Below are positions 27,328-36,310 of a DNA stretch of 64,000 bases, piece by piece (the first letter of the stretch is position 1; each line of letters starts with the position of its first letter). Position numbers and translations under genes: made by a program. The DNA is taken from assembly GCA_009693785.1 (NCBI GenBank), contig SHWP01000006.1, positions 34,354-98,353 of the forward strand. Direction: 5' to 3'. The notes beneath the pieces are model-generated. The model made no database searches and was not told where the DNA came from. It saw only the letters and a program-made list of their open reading frames with translations. The DNA is from Rhodospirillaceae bacterium (GTDB lineage: Bacteria > Pseudomonadota > Alphaproteobacteria > Rhodospirillales > Rhodospirillaceae).

Positions 27328-28721
27328 ACTCGCTGCAAAATTTCCATGGCGGCGCGTTCACCCGATTCCATGGCGCCTTCCAAACCACTTTGTAGAAAAG
27401 CGGTGTGTTCGCCCGCGAAGTGAATCCGGCCATGAGGCGTGGCAGCGATATTGCCGTACTTCGCGATTTGTCCCGGCCCGCGATAAGCAAACGTGCCGCG
27501 CGACCACGGATTCGCCGACCAATTGACAACCGCGATGGGTTCGATACGGCCCTTGGTGCGTGGGCGTGCTTTGTTCAGTTCAGCCGTTGCATACCGGATG
27601 ATTTCCGCATCGGTTGCGTTACGTACCGCCAAGTTCGCCGCACCGGTCAGGTACATCCAAAGATAATTGCCATTGGGGATGAGCCAGTTGTAGGCCCGCC
27701 CGGCCGCGCCATCGGTCCAGAGCGCCGAGCCCAACCCGTCTTTCTCCCAAAACCGTTCCTTGATCGCGAAGAAAATGCTGGTGGATTGGCCGTAAGGAAT
27801 CGTTTTCACCGCCTCGGCTTGTAACTTTGGCAATACAGGATCGAGCTTGAGCTTGCGCAAGATCGTGGCCGGTGTCGTGCAGATACAAAACTTTGCGCTG
27901 AATTGCCGCCCATCCTGGCACGTCACACTCACACTATTACGTGTGCTAGCCATGGCCTCGACGGGTGAATTAAAGATCACTTCTTTTTTCAGCCCGCCCG
28001 CCATGGCCATAGGCAATTTGCTCATGCCCCCGACGATGTGATTGAACGGCCCATGGCTGCGGCCCCAGTCTTGTATTTTTTGGCCACGCATGTTCCAGAG
28101 GAACGACTCATCATTCAATGAGTCTGCCTGGCATGTCAGCGCGAGGATGCGCAGTGCGGTTTCGTCCGCGCCCTTGGATTTATAAAAATTAAGCATTGAA
28201 GGATCGGCTACGCCACGGGCCTCGTCCAACCAGCTGTCGAGCTCTTTCAGACCGCTGTCCTTTGGCAGAAAAGCTGTGTTCAGCGCCATGGGCGGAATTT
28301 TGCGCAAGGCATCGGGCAATGTGTTCTTGGGTGAGGTTGGCCAGTCCTTTGCGGCCATGAGCGTGCCGCCAACGTTAAGCGCGAAGTCGAGTTTCTCGAT
28401 TTGCCAAGGCCGAAGTTCAAGACCAAAGCGCTGGGCTTGGTCGATCACGCGCGCGTAAAGCGGCCCCACTTCCGAGCCGCCACTTTCGGGTGTCTCGGGC
28501 TTGTCGAGCAGTGTGCGCACGCGCCCGCCAACGCGGTTGTTGGCTTCGAGCACGGTGACGTTGAGCCCGGCCTCCTCAAGGGTTTGCGCGGCATTCAGTC
28601 CGGCCAGGCCTGCACCAATAACAATAACTTCAGCGTTGCTTGCAGCTGTGGCTTTGCCGCTCGTGATGGGGTAAGCGCTGGCGGCGAGTAACAGAGAGCG
28701 GCGGGATGTTTTAGCAGTCAT
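27324..28721 (-). CDS. Exported flavin monoamine oxidase family protein
   Basis: A 465-residue FAD amine oxidase (monoamine/polyamine/L-amino-acid oxidase superfamily). A Tat-type leader (SRRSLLLAAS) precedes the FAD motif VIVIGAGLAGLNAAQTLEEAG and the second family box NNRVGGRVRT. The C-terminal FAD box GRIHFAGEHTA is intact. It would oxidise an amine to an imine or aldehyde with release of H2O2, probably in the periplasm. ATG 28721 overlaps the methyltransferase stop as ATGA; the track start at 28742 is unlikely. Confidence 0.88.
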   Translation of the reverse strand: MTAKTSRRSLLLAASAYPITSGKATAASNAEVIVIGAGLAGLNAAQTLEEAGLNVTVLEANNRVGGRVRTLLDKPETPESGGSEVGPLYARVIDQAQRFGLELRPWQIEKLDFALNVGGTLMAAKDWPTSPKNTLPDALRKIPPMALNTAFLPKDSGLKELDSWLDEARGVADPSMLNFYKSKGADETALRILALTCQADSLNDESFLWNMRGQKIQDWGRSHGPFNHIVGGMSKLPMAMAGGLKKEVIFNSPVEAMASTRNSVSVTCQDGRQFSAKFCICTTPATILRKLKLDPVLPKLQAEAVKTIPYGQSTSIFFAIKERFWEKDGLGSALWTDGAAGRAYNWLIPNGNYLWMYLTGAANLAVRNATDAEIIRYATAELNKARPRTKGRIEPIAVVNWSANPWSRGTFAYRGPGQIAKYGNIAATPHGRIHFAGEHTAFLQSGLEGAMESGERAAMEILQRV

Positions 28722-29710
28722 GAGTTGGTTTTCAGAACGCAACGGTATTGAGCATCAAGAATATCGCGCGCGTTTTTAGGATTTCCAAGTGCTTGCAGTT
28801 GCCACCACTCGCGCAAAGGTCGTTTAGCATTTCCCCACAGTCGCGATAGGGCCATTCCAGACAATATATGTGACAGCTCTGTATGCCGTTCGAGATGTGC
28901 GTTAACTTCGGCAGTTGCATTTCGGAATTTGGCCAATGCCACGTTTCCACCTGATTTGTGTGCGATCACATTCAAATGTGCCGTGCCCGGCATGATCATC
29001 GCATCGTCGATGGCAAAGCCTGTAGCAAGCAACAGATCAGTCAGGCCCGCGAGATTAAACGAATGCAAGTGGGCGGCATGAAACCGCCGATGTGGCGCGT
29101 GGAACCGCGACAATATGTTGGGAACCTCCACCACCAAAAGCCCGTTTGGTTTTAGCCATCTGTGCAATTGCTCTAAACTAACGCGTGGTTCGGGCAAATG
29201 CTCCAACACATGATGAATCGCGATGGCGTCGAAATGCGCTGGCGGGAATGTCACTAATTCTAAGGTGGTGGGTAAGATGTTCAGGTCGTAGGAGGTTTTG
29301 CCAAACTCCGCATAGCCCGCATTGGGTTCAATGCCCGTGATGTCATAGCCAGCGGACCTCAATAAATACGCAAACTCGCCCCCACCTGCGCCAACATCTA
29401 ACACCATGGTTGGCGACTTACACCTATTGCGAAGTCGCTGCAGCCGTTCCATGGCGCGCAGGCCCGCCCGCAACACATGCTTGCGTTTGGGCGTGACGAC
29501 GCCCTTGTATTCGCTGCGATAGCGTTCGGAGTAATATGAATTTAAGTCGGCTTCGCTGGGTGCGGGGTTGGTGAATACATGGCCGCACGCGCGGCACATC
29601 ACCGTTCTTAAGTCATCGCCGTTGCGGTCGTGCAGGCCAACAACCGTGTAGTCAGCACTGGCGCACAGCGGGCAGGGCCGTTCGACGGCTGATACTTTTA
29701 ATCCGGCCAT
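28718..29710 (-). CDS. Class I SAM-dependent methyltransferase with zinc-ribbon N-terminus
   Basis: About 330 residues. An N-terminal CPLC...CRAC pair of cysteines suggests a zinc ribbon like that of sugar C-methyltransferases and tail-type methyltransferases. It is followed by the linker YSERYRSEY and a SAM domain with VLDVGAGGGEFAYLL and HHVLEHLPEP. The substrate may be a sugar or envelope precursor. ATG 29710 lies inside the upstream acyltransferase gene (13-base overlap), suggesting coupling; ATG 29731 or 29755 are possible alternatives. Confidence 0.82.
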   Translation of the reverse strand: MAGLKVSAVERPCPLCASADYTVVGLHDRNGDDLRTVMCRACGHVFTNPAPSEADLNSYYSERYRSEYKGVVTPKRKHVLRAGLRAMERLQRLRNRCKSPTMVLDVGAGGGEFAYLLRSAGYDITGIEPNAGYAEFGKTSYDLNILPTTLELVTFPPAHFDAIAIHHVLEHLPEPRVSLEQLHRWLKPNGLLVVEVPNILSRFHAPHRRFHAAHLHSFNLAGLTDLLLATGFAIDDAMIMPGTAHLNVIAHKSGGNVALAKFRNATAEVNAHLERHTELSHILSGMALSRLWGNAKRPLREWWQLQALGNPKNARDILDAQYRCVLKTNS

Positions 29711-30651
29711 CGCTTGTGCATCCACATCCATTGGCCTGGGGCGGCGCGGACCCATTCTTCAATTTTCGCGTTAATACGGATCAGAGCGTTATTGACGTGC
29801 TGCGCATCGGAAGCATTACCCTCCACGCTCCACGGTTGTTCGAAAGTGATGCGGAACTGTGCGCGGCCAACCCGTTCGGAATGGGCCGGAATGAGTTTAC
29901 ATCCATGCTTCATGGCAATGCGCGCAATTGCCTTGCCAGTGCGCGCTCCACGCCCAAAGAAAGGAATCTCGGGCCCAGTGTTAGTTTTTTGATCGACCAC
30001 CATGAATACCGTACCACCGGCTTGAATATGTTCGACGATGCTACGCAAACCATCGGCACCTTTGGGCGCAAGGGCCGCAGCATAACGCTCGCGGACTCGG
30101 GCAATAATGGTATCGACAAGCGGATTGTTTGGTGCGCGGTACACGAGCATCGCGGGCTTACCGTAAGAGGCGAGCGCCATGGGAATGAGTTCCCAATTGC
30201 CGATGTGCGCGGTGAATACAATCGCGGGTTTATTGGCCAGCACCGCCCATTGCAGGCCATCCTTGCCCTGCACGTCGATGATGTTGTCCCACCGGCTGCG
30301 CCAAAGCCGTGGAATGATGGCGTACTCGGCCATGACCCGGCCAAAGTTATCGAACGCATCACGCACAACACGCCGGCGTTCATTGGCGCTTAAATCCGGG
30401 AAGGCACGGGAGATGTTTTTTTTGGCGATACGCCACGGCCGCGAAACAGGCCCCAAGGTCCGGCTGAGCCATCCGCCAAAGCCCGAGGCTATGGGCAAGC
30501 TCATGCGGCGTAAGGCGAACATCAAGGCATGCACCAATCCGGCCTCGATATAATGCCGAAGCTTGATGGGTTTTGCCGCGGGCGCTGAGTTTTCAGCCGG
30601 TGCTGCCGCACCAGCAGATCCTGCAGTGGCTTTGGGGTCCAAATCGGCCAT
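29698..30651 (-). CDS. Lipid A biosynthesis acyltransferase, LpxL/HtrB family
   Basis: A 317-residue inner-membrane acyltransferase that adds a secondary acyl chain to lipid A or a related lipid. The catalytic Hx4E motif is His149-IGNW-Glu154. The segments AIVFTAHIGNWELIP, VDQKTNTGPEIPFFGR and the C-terminal PGQWMWMHKRW are characteristic. A 30-residue Ala/Pro-rich N-terminal extension precedes the amphipathic anchor. It is divergent from the phosphatase/kinase gene over 77 bases and the first of three overlapping minus-strand genes. Confidence 0.92.
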   Translation of the reverse strand: MADLDPKATAGSAGAAAPAENSAPAAKPIKLRHYIEAGLVHALMFALRRMSLPIASGFGGWLSRTLGPVSRPWRIAKKNISRAFPDLSANERRRVVRDAFDNFGRVMAEYAIIPRLWRSRWDNIIDVQGKDGLQWAVLANKPAIVFTAHIGNWELIPMALASYGKPAMLVYRAPNNPLVDTIIARVRERYAAALAPKGADGLRSIVEHIQAGGTVFMVVDQKTNTGPEIPFFGRGARTGKAIARIAMKHGCKLIPAHSERVGRAQFRITFEQPWSVEGNASDAQHVNNALIRINAKIEEWVRAAPGQWMWMHKRWPD

Positions 30652-30728
30652 GGCGGCTGGGTAAGCTACAGTTCCTCATCTGGCAAGGCGCAATAAAGCT
30701 TAAGAAACTGCGCTAATTTACGGCGTGG

Positions 30729-32534
30729 ATGGAAACCGGCATAGTCGAATACATGACCGCGCCTCCTGCCCTTGTTGCAGCGCTACCCAGCCAGCCACCA
30801 CCGCTTTCTGCGGCCGAGGTGAAGGACCATCTCAGCTTGATTGCCGAGATGATGTTGGTCTTTTCGGCCTCGAATAGCTTCGATGCCGTCGCCAAGTCGG
30901 CTTTGGAACGGATCGCCAAATACGTCGGCGCCGAGGCCTCATCGCTGTTCATGCTCGACGACCAGGGCCAAGCCATGGTGTGCACGGCGTGTTTTGGACC
31001 TGTCGATATCACGGGCCTGCGCTTGGCTGCGACCTCCGGCATTGTCGGGCGCGCGGTTCAGCGCCAAGAAGCGCAAATCGTGCGTGATGTGCGCAACGAT
31101 GCTGACTTTGGCGCCGTGGTCGATGCCAAAACCGGCTTTACAACCAAATCGATCCTTGTCGCGCCATTGTCGGTGGGCCGTGAGCGGCTTGGCGCCATTG
31201 AAGTGATCAACAAGATTGCCGGTGATGGGCTGTTCTCGGCGGATGATTTGTCGCTGTTGCATACACTGTCGCGGGCTGCCGCCCTGGCGATCCGCAACTT
31301 ACGCTTAACCGAAAAGCTTGTGGAACAGGAACGCGAGCGACATGAGCTGGAACTCGCCGCCGAGATTCAGCGCGATCTGTTACCGCAGCCCTCGGCCAAG
31401 GAATTCCCAATTCATGGAATCAACGTGCCCGCGCGCGCGGTCTCGGGTGATTTCTACGACATCATGCCCATGCCCGATGGCCGCATTTGGTTCAACATCG
31501 CCGACGTCTCGGGCAAGGGCATGAATGCGGCGCTGTTGATGGCCAAGACCTCCAGCCTGTTCCGCTGCTTGGCCAAAAGCGCCGAGCATCCCGGCCAATT
31601 GCTGAACGCCATCAACAACGAACTGTGCGAAACCAATTCGCATGGCATGTTCGTAACAATGGTGGGCGGAATCTTCGATCCCTCGACGGGGATTGCCAGA
31701 CTCACCAATGCGGGCCACGAACCGCCGCTGTTGTTTAATTTGACGCGCGAATCCTTCCTGGAGATTCCAGCCGATGCGCCACCCTTGGGCATCGCCGCCG
31801 GTATTGCTGGGCCGGAAGGGTTTCCTGTCGTGGACCTCGACCTCAAGGGCGGCACGCTCTACGTCTTTACCGATGGGCTAACCGAAGCAACCACCTTCGG
31901 TGGGGGGATGCTGGGTATCGACGGTGTCCGGGCGCTGATCCGTGATCACTCGGAAGAAACCCTCGATCTGAGGATCAAAAACATTGCGGGAGCAGTGAAA
32001 TTGCCAGGCAAACCCCTCAGAGACGATCTGACGTTGATTATCGTCGAGGATAATGGCGTCAGGACAACCGAAACCAAGCCACCTGCGGTTGTAGATCTAT
32101 CGGTAGCGGCGGGGGTGGTGTTGCGTCTGCGGGTTCCAGCCCGAGCCGACCGTTTGAAGATGGTTCGCCAGGCCACCGAGCAAGCATCGGCCTATTGTGG
32201 CTGTGGCCCGGAATGGACCTTAGACCTAGTGATGGCCGTAGATGAGGCCTGCCAAAATATCATCCGGCACGCTTATGGGGGCCGCGATGATGCGGGCGAT
32301 ATCGTCGTTGATTTCGTTAAGGAGGGCGATTCGCTCTCGGTCTTGCTGATGGACTTTGCCGAGCCGGTGGATCCCTCCCCAATCAGGTCGCGCGACCTTA
32401 ATGATGTAAGGCCTGGCGGTTTGGGGGTTCATCTGATCAAGTCGGTGACCGATGACGCCCGATTTTTGCCGCCGCCACCCGGGGTCGGCAATTTATTTAA
32501 ATTGACCAAACGGTTGGCACCCAAGGTAAACTGA
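30729..32534 (+). CDS. GAF - PP2C (SpoIIE/RsbU) phosphatase - HATPase (RsbW) switch protein
   Basis: A 601-residue fusion of both enzymes of a partner switch. Residues about 35-190 form a GAF sensor domain, 190-215 a helical linker, 235-440 a SpoIIE-type PP2C domain with metal-binding aspartates in SGDFYD (Asp241), IADVSGKG (Asp259) and VFTDGLTEAT (Asp382). Residues 470-597 form a GHKL ATPase of the RsbW anti-sigma kinase type with the N-box Glu506-x3-Asn510 and GGLGVHLIKSV. The usual DxG box reads MDFAEP. Both activities look intact. The target is most likely the STAS protein encoded 15 bases downstream. Confidence 0.9.
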   Translation: METGIVEYMTAPPALVAALPSQPPPLSAAEVKDHLSLIAEMMLVFSASNSFDAVAKSALERIAKYVGAEASSLFMLDDQGQAMVCTACFGPVDITGLRLAATSGIVGRAVQRQEAQIVRDVRNDADFGAVVDAKTGFTTKSILVAPLSVGRERLGAIEVINKIAGDGLFSADDLSLLHTLSRAAALAIRNLRLTEKLVEQERERHELELAAEIQRDLLPQPSAKEFPIHGINVPARAVSGDFYDIMPMPDGRIWFNIADVSGKGMNAALLMAKTSSLFRCLAKSAEHPGQLLNAINNELCETNSHGMFVTMVGGIFDPSTGIARLTNAGHEPPLLFNLTRESFLEIPADAPPLGIAAGIAGPEGFPVVDLDLKGGTLYVFTDGLTEATTFGGGMLGIDGVRALIRDHSEETLDLRIKNIAGAVKLPGKPLRDDLTLIIVEDNGVRTTETKPPAVVDLSVAAGVVLRLRVPARADRLKMVRQATEQASAYCGCGPEWTLDLVMAVDEACQNIIRHAYGGRDDAGDIVVDFVKEGDSLSVLLMDFAEPVDPSPIRSRDLNDVRPGGLGVHLIKSVTDDARFLPPPPGVGNLFKLTKRLAPKVN

Positions 32535-32549
32535 GGCGGGGAGACAGAC

Positions 32550-32882
32550 ATGACCTTTGAAGTTCGTGATGTAAACGGCACCGCCGTGGTTGCCTTAACC
32601 GGTGACGTGGACTTGCAGTCCTCGCCGACGGTGCGCCAACGTTTGTTGGAATGCCTTGATAAAAATAAGCGTCTGGTGGTTGACCTTGGTGCCGTGTCCT
32701 ACATCGACTCTTCGGGTGTGGCGAGTTTAGTCGAGGCCTTTCAGGTTTCACGCAAAAGGAGTTCTTATTTTGCGCTCGCCAGCGTTTCGCCCGCCGCCAT
32801 GCGTGTGCTCAGTCTCGCGCGTCTCGATAAAGTCTTTACGATCCACGCCGATGTGACCGCGGCCACGGCCGCGCAAGGCTAG
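32550..32882 (+). CDS. STAS-domain protein, anti-sigma-antagonist/MlaB-like
   Basis: A 110-residue single STAS domain. The phosphoswitch loop reads SYIDSSGVASL, with Ser54 at the position phosphorylated in SpoIIAA/RsbV. It lies between the phosphatase/kinase fusion and mlaE, 4 bases before the latter. In the Mla transporter the cytosolic subunit MlaB is a STAS protein that binds MlaF, so this product may be the MlaB equivalent, a classic antagonist, or both. GGCGGGGAG precedes the ATG. Confidence 0.88.
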   Translation: MTFEVRDVNGTAVVALTGDVDLQSSPTVRQRLLECLDKNKRLVVDLGAVSYIDSSGVASLVEAFQVSRKRSSYFALASVSPAAMRVLSLARLDKVFTIHADVTAATAAQG

Positions 32883-32886
32883 TCCC

Positions 32887-33690
32887 ATGTTAGACGGGCT
32901 CGGCGACCGTATGGAGCGCTTAGGCCGGTCGGCCGCCGCCGGCATGGCCGAGTTTGGGCTTGGCGCGGTTCTGCTGGCGCAAGTCATGTTCTGGATTGTG
33001 GCGGGCCCCCGCCGCGCCCAGCCGGTGCGCCTTGAGGCCACATTCGAGCGTTGCATGGAAGTTGGCATCATGGCGGTACCGATCATCACCTTGATGTCGG
33101 TGACCATCGGCATGATGCTAGCCATTCAAGGCATTTACTCGTTGCGGATTTTTGGCGCCGAAGAGCAGGTGGTGCTTGGCGTGGGCATGTCGGTGGTGCG
33201 TGAGTTTGGCCCGCTTATTACCGGCATTCTAGTTGCCGGGCGGACCGGCTCATCGCTGGCTGCGCGCATCGGCACCATGCGCATCAGTCAAGAAATCGAC
33301 GCCCTTTCTGTGATGGGAATTAACCCAGTCCGCTTCATTGTCGCGCCAGCTCTGATCGCCATGGTGGTGATGGTGCCGATACTGACATTCTGGTCCAGCA
33401 TTGTTATGCTGACAGGCGCGGGCTGGTACATCTCGCTTGATCTTGGCATGAGCGCGGGCGCGTATATTGACCGGCTCACCGAAGTTGTCAGGGTCGGCGA
33501 CGTGATGCACGGCCTTGGCAAAAGCACATTGTTCGGTGTTCTGATCACGCTGGTGGGCGTTATCAACGGCGCCATGGTGTCGGGTAGTGCTGAAGGGGTG
33601 GGCAAAATGACCACCCGCTCGGTGGTGTTGTCGATTTGCGCCATTATCGTCACCGACATGATTTTCGCATTTCTCGCGACACGATCATGA
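32887..33690 (+). CDS. mlaE: MlaE-family lipid ABC transporter permease
   Basis: A 267-residue inner-membrane permease (MlaE/YrbE). The N-terminal interfacial helix is followed by VGIMAVPIITLMSVTIGMMLAIQ. The family-specific loop REFGPLITGILVAGRTGSSLAARIGTM is well conserved. It contacts MlaF and MlaD in the complex that moves phospholipids or other lipids between inner and outer membrane. It overlaps mlaF by ATGA. Confidence 0.93.
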   Translation: MLDGLGDRMERLGRSAAAGMAEFGLGAVLLAQVMFWIVAGPRRAQPVRLEATFERCMEVGIMAVPIITLMSVTIGMMLAIQGIYSLRIFGAEEQVVLGVGMSVVREFGPLITGILVAGRTGSSLAARIGTMRISQEIDALSVMGINPVRFIVAPALIAMVVMVPILTFWSSIVMLTGAGWYISLDLGMSAGAYIDRLTEVVRVGDVMHGLGKSTLFGVLITLVGVINGAMVSGSAEGVGKMTTRSVVLSICAIIVTDMIFAFLATRS

Positions 33691-34541
33691 CCCACGCCGC
33701 CGCCGAAACATCGTCTCGCTATAGGCCCTCCGCGGCAGATCTCGCGACGGCATCGCCGATGATCGAAATTCGCGATCTTGTCACTCACTATGGCAAGCGC
33801 GAGATTTTGCACGGCATCAATATCGAGGTCCGCCAAGGCGAGATCATGGTCATCATGGGCGGGTCGGGCTCGGGTAAGAGCACGTTGTTGAACGCGCTGC
33901 TTGGTTTGTTGCGCCCAACCTCAGGCTCCATCCGCATTCTGGGCCAAGATCTGAACGCAATTACCGATATCGAGCGCACCAAGTTGCGGCAGAAAATGGG
34001 CGTGGCGTTTCAAGGCGGGGCGTTGTTCAGTTCGCTGAACGTGCTTGAGAACATCATGCTGCCCTTGAAAGAGCACACCCGGCTAGACCGCAACACTATG
34101 CGCATCATGGCGCGCATGAAAATGCAGGTTGTCAGTCTCGCCGGTTTTGAGAACCTCATGCCTGCTGAACTGTCGGGCGGCATGATCAAGCGCGCTGCCT
34201 TGGCACGCGCCATCGTGATGGACCCGCGTATTTTGTTTTGTGACGAACCATCAGCGGGCCTTGACCCGGTCGTGTCCTCGGCCATTGACGATTTGATCCT
34301 GACCTTGCGCGAGGCCATGGACATGTCGATCGTGGTGGTCACGCACGAGCTTGAAAGCGCCTTTAAAATTGCTGACCGGATTTGTGTGCTAGATAAGGGC
34401 CATATCCTGACCATCGGCACGGTTGATGAAGTGCGTCATTCGCCGAACGAACACATTCAAAACCTATTGAATCGCCGGGCCGAGCCAGAAATATTGGATC
34501 CAGACGAATATCTACGCTGGCTTACGGCGGTAAATCAGTAA
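33687..34541 (+). CDS. mlaF: MlaF-family lipid ABC transporter ATPase
   Basis: A 284-residue ATPase. Walker A is GGSGSGKST, the signature ELSGGMIKRAALARAIV and Walker B ILFCDEPSAGLDPV, the last ending in the form typical of MlaF. A 30-residue polar N-terminal extension is present. The track start at 33636 is in mlaE; ATG 33687 overlaps the mlaE stop by ATGA. The C-terminal tail (LNRRAEPEILDPDEYLRWL) lies where MlaF contacts partner subunits. Confidence 0.93.
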   Translation: MTHAAAETSSRYRPSAADLATASPMIEIRDLVTHYGKREILHGINIEVRQGEIMVIMGGSGSGKSTLLNALLGLLRPTSGSIRILGQDLNAITDIERTKLRQKMGVAFQGGALFSSLNVLENIMLPLKEHTRLDRNTMRIMARMKMQVVSLAGFENLMPAELSGGMIKRAALARAIVMDPRILFCDEPSAGLDPVVSSAIDDLILTLREAMDMSIVVVTHELESAFKIADRICVLDKGHILTIGTVDEVRHSPNEHIQNLLNRRAEPEILDPDEYLRWLTAVNQ

Positions 34542-34605
34542 GGCTTATGTCAATGGGGTTATGAGTTAGAGTTGAGGGACGCTAGGTTAGGGGATCGTAG
34601 GGACC

Positions 34606-35589
34606 ATGCAAGATAGCCGCATGAATTACGTCGTCGTCGGCAGCTTTGTTGCCGTCGTTCTGGCGATGTTCCTTGTCGTCGTCTCGATCCTCGCAGGACG
34701 AACCGCCGCCACCGACGACTATTACACCCTCTACGACAATGTGAACGGTTTGAAGTTCGGTACGCAAGTCCTCTACGAGGGTTATCAAATTGGCCAAGTC
34801 GAGAGTATCGAGCCCAAGTTTGATGGGCAGACCGTTTCGTTCCGCGTTAACTTCGCCGTCAAAGAAGGCTGGAAGATTCCTGAAGACAGCGTTGCGCGCG
34901 CTTCAGTGGGCAGTTTGCTCTCGGCGCTGACCATCGACATTGATGGCGGTAAAAGCGCCACGGCACTCAAGCCAGGGGCTTTGGTCAATGGCGCTTCGGC
35001 CTCGAATTTCTTCGCAGCACTTTCCGAGATTGGCTCGGAGTTTGGCGAAATCAGCGCGGACTCAATCAAGCCATTGCTGGCCAGCTTGAACGCCTACATC
35101 CGCGATTTGGATAAGATGACCCAAGACAATGTGCCGGCCATCTTGGGCAATCTGAACAAGATATCCGAAGAATTGGCGCGCGATGTCCCGGCGATTTCAT
35201 CAAGCCTGAAGCGTACATCGCAATCCGTCGAGACGGGCATTCTCAAGCCCGAAAACGTGCAACGTATCGACGCCATTATCGCCAACCTCGACAAGACATC
35301 GGCCAACCTAGCTGGAATCTCTGGCGATCTGGGCGAGACCCGCGAACTACTCGTGGCGTCTATGCAAAACATCAACCGTGTTGTTCAAGACAATGCTGGC
35401 AATGTGGATGAGTCTTTTCGCAGCCTGCGCTACACGCTCGATACGATTGCGCGCTATATCGATGACATCTCGCATAACACAGAGGCCACGACGCGCAACT
35501 TGGCCGAGTTCAGCCGCGCGATCCGCGAGAATCCTGGGTTGTTGGTGTCGGGTTCGCCGCAATCCGACCAAGCCAAGACCGGGAAATAG
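34606..35589 (+). CDS. mlaD: MlaD-family MCE lipid-binding protein
   Basis: A 327-residue protein with one N-terminal membrane helix (VVVGSFVAVVLAMFLVVVSILAG) and one MCE domain at about residues 37-115, including GLKFGTQVLYEGYQIGQVESI. The remaining 200 residues are mostly helical with heptad-like repeats (residues 160-310), longer than E. coli MlaD, as in many alphaproteobacterial MCE proteins. It would form the periplasmic hexameric ring or a short needle. It starts 64 bases after mlaF. Confidence 0.92.
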   Translation: MQDSRMNYVVVGSFVAVVLAMFLVVVSILAGRTAATDDYYTLYDNVNGLKFGTQVLYEGYQIGQVESIEPKFDGQTVSFRVNFAVKEGWKIPEDSVARASVGSLLSALTIDIDGGKSATALKPGALVNGASASNFFAALSEIGSEFGEISADSIKPLLASLNAYIRDLDKMTQDNVPAILGNLNKISEELARDVPAISSSLKRTSQSVETGILKPENVQRIDAIIANLDKTSANLAGISGDLGETRELLVASMQNINRVVQDNAGNVDESFRSLRYTLDTIARYIDDISHNTEATTRNLAEFSRAIRENPGLLVSGSPQSDQAKTGK

Positions 35590-35598
35590 AGGGCGCTC

Positions 35599-36207
35599 AT
35601 GATTACCTCAACGCGCCGCACGTTTGTCACCAGTCTGACCGCCACGGGTCTGGTAGCCTCCTGCTCATCCGCGCCCGTGCCTACCGACACGTTCTACCGC
35701 CTAGAGCCGCGCAGTGCTCCGCCAACCCGAGCGGGTGGGCCCATCAAGGGCATCGCCGAAGTTGCGCCGTTGCGTGGCGAGGGAATCATCAATGAACGTG
35801 CGATCCTTTACCGCTCTGGGGCGGCAGAATTGCGCCAATACAGCTATCATTTCTGGGCCGATACTCCGGCGGCGATGCTACAGCGCGCGCTGATCGATGC
35901 GCTGCGCTCCGCCCGCGCTTTTGACACGATTGTGAACCCCGAAATGCGGCTCAATCGCGATTACGAAATTTCCGGCACGATCCGTAAGCTCGAGCACGAT
36001 GTGACGTCGGGCGGATCGCGCTCGGTCATGGAAGTCGAATTGGGCGTGCGCAAGGTCGCAGGCAACCAAATGGCCTTGCTCAAGACCTATACAGCTGAGC
36101 TGTCAGCTTCCGGCGGCCAGGTAGATGCGGCTGTTGCTGGGTTCTCGGGTGCGGTGGGGCAAATTTTCACCTCATTCATCACCGACCTCGGCCAAATCGG
36201 CAGCTAA
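35599..36207 (+). CDS. ABC-type transport auxiliary lipoprotein (PqiC/ABC_trans_aux family)
   Basis: A 202-residue lipoprotein. The lipobox is LVASC, with Cys near residue 22, followed by a short linker and the auxiliary domain (DTFYRLEPR, YRSGAAELRQYSYHFWADTPAAMLQRALIDALR). Family members accompany MCE transport systems as outer-membrane-side or periplasmic partners, the best known being PqiC. It is the last gene of the mla operon, 9 bases after mlaD. Confidence 0.88.
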   Translation: MITSTRRTFVTSLTATGLVASCSSAPVPTDTFYRLEPRSAPPTRAGGPIKGIAEVAPLRGEGIINERAILYRSGAAELRQYSYHFWADTPAAMLQRALIDALRSARAFDTIVNPEMRLNRDYEISGTIRKLEHDVTSGGSRSVMEVELGVRKVAGNQMALLKTYTAELSASGGQVDAAVAGFSGAVGQIFTSFITDLGQIGS

Positions 36208-36310
36208 CTGCGTACCGCAACACGCTTGCTCCTGGGTGCTTTGAAACTTACTATCCGCGTTTCGCGGATCGGGCCAGATCGCCCAAGCCATTGAATCATA
36301 AGGAGAAACG

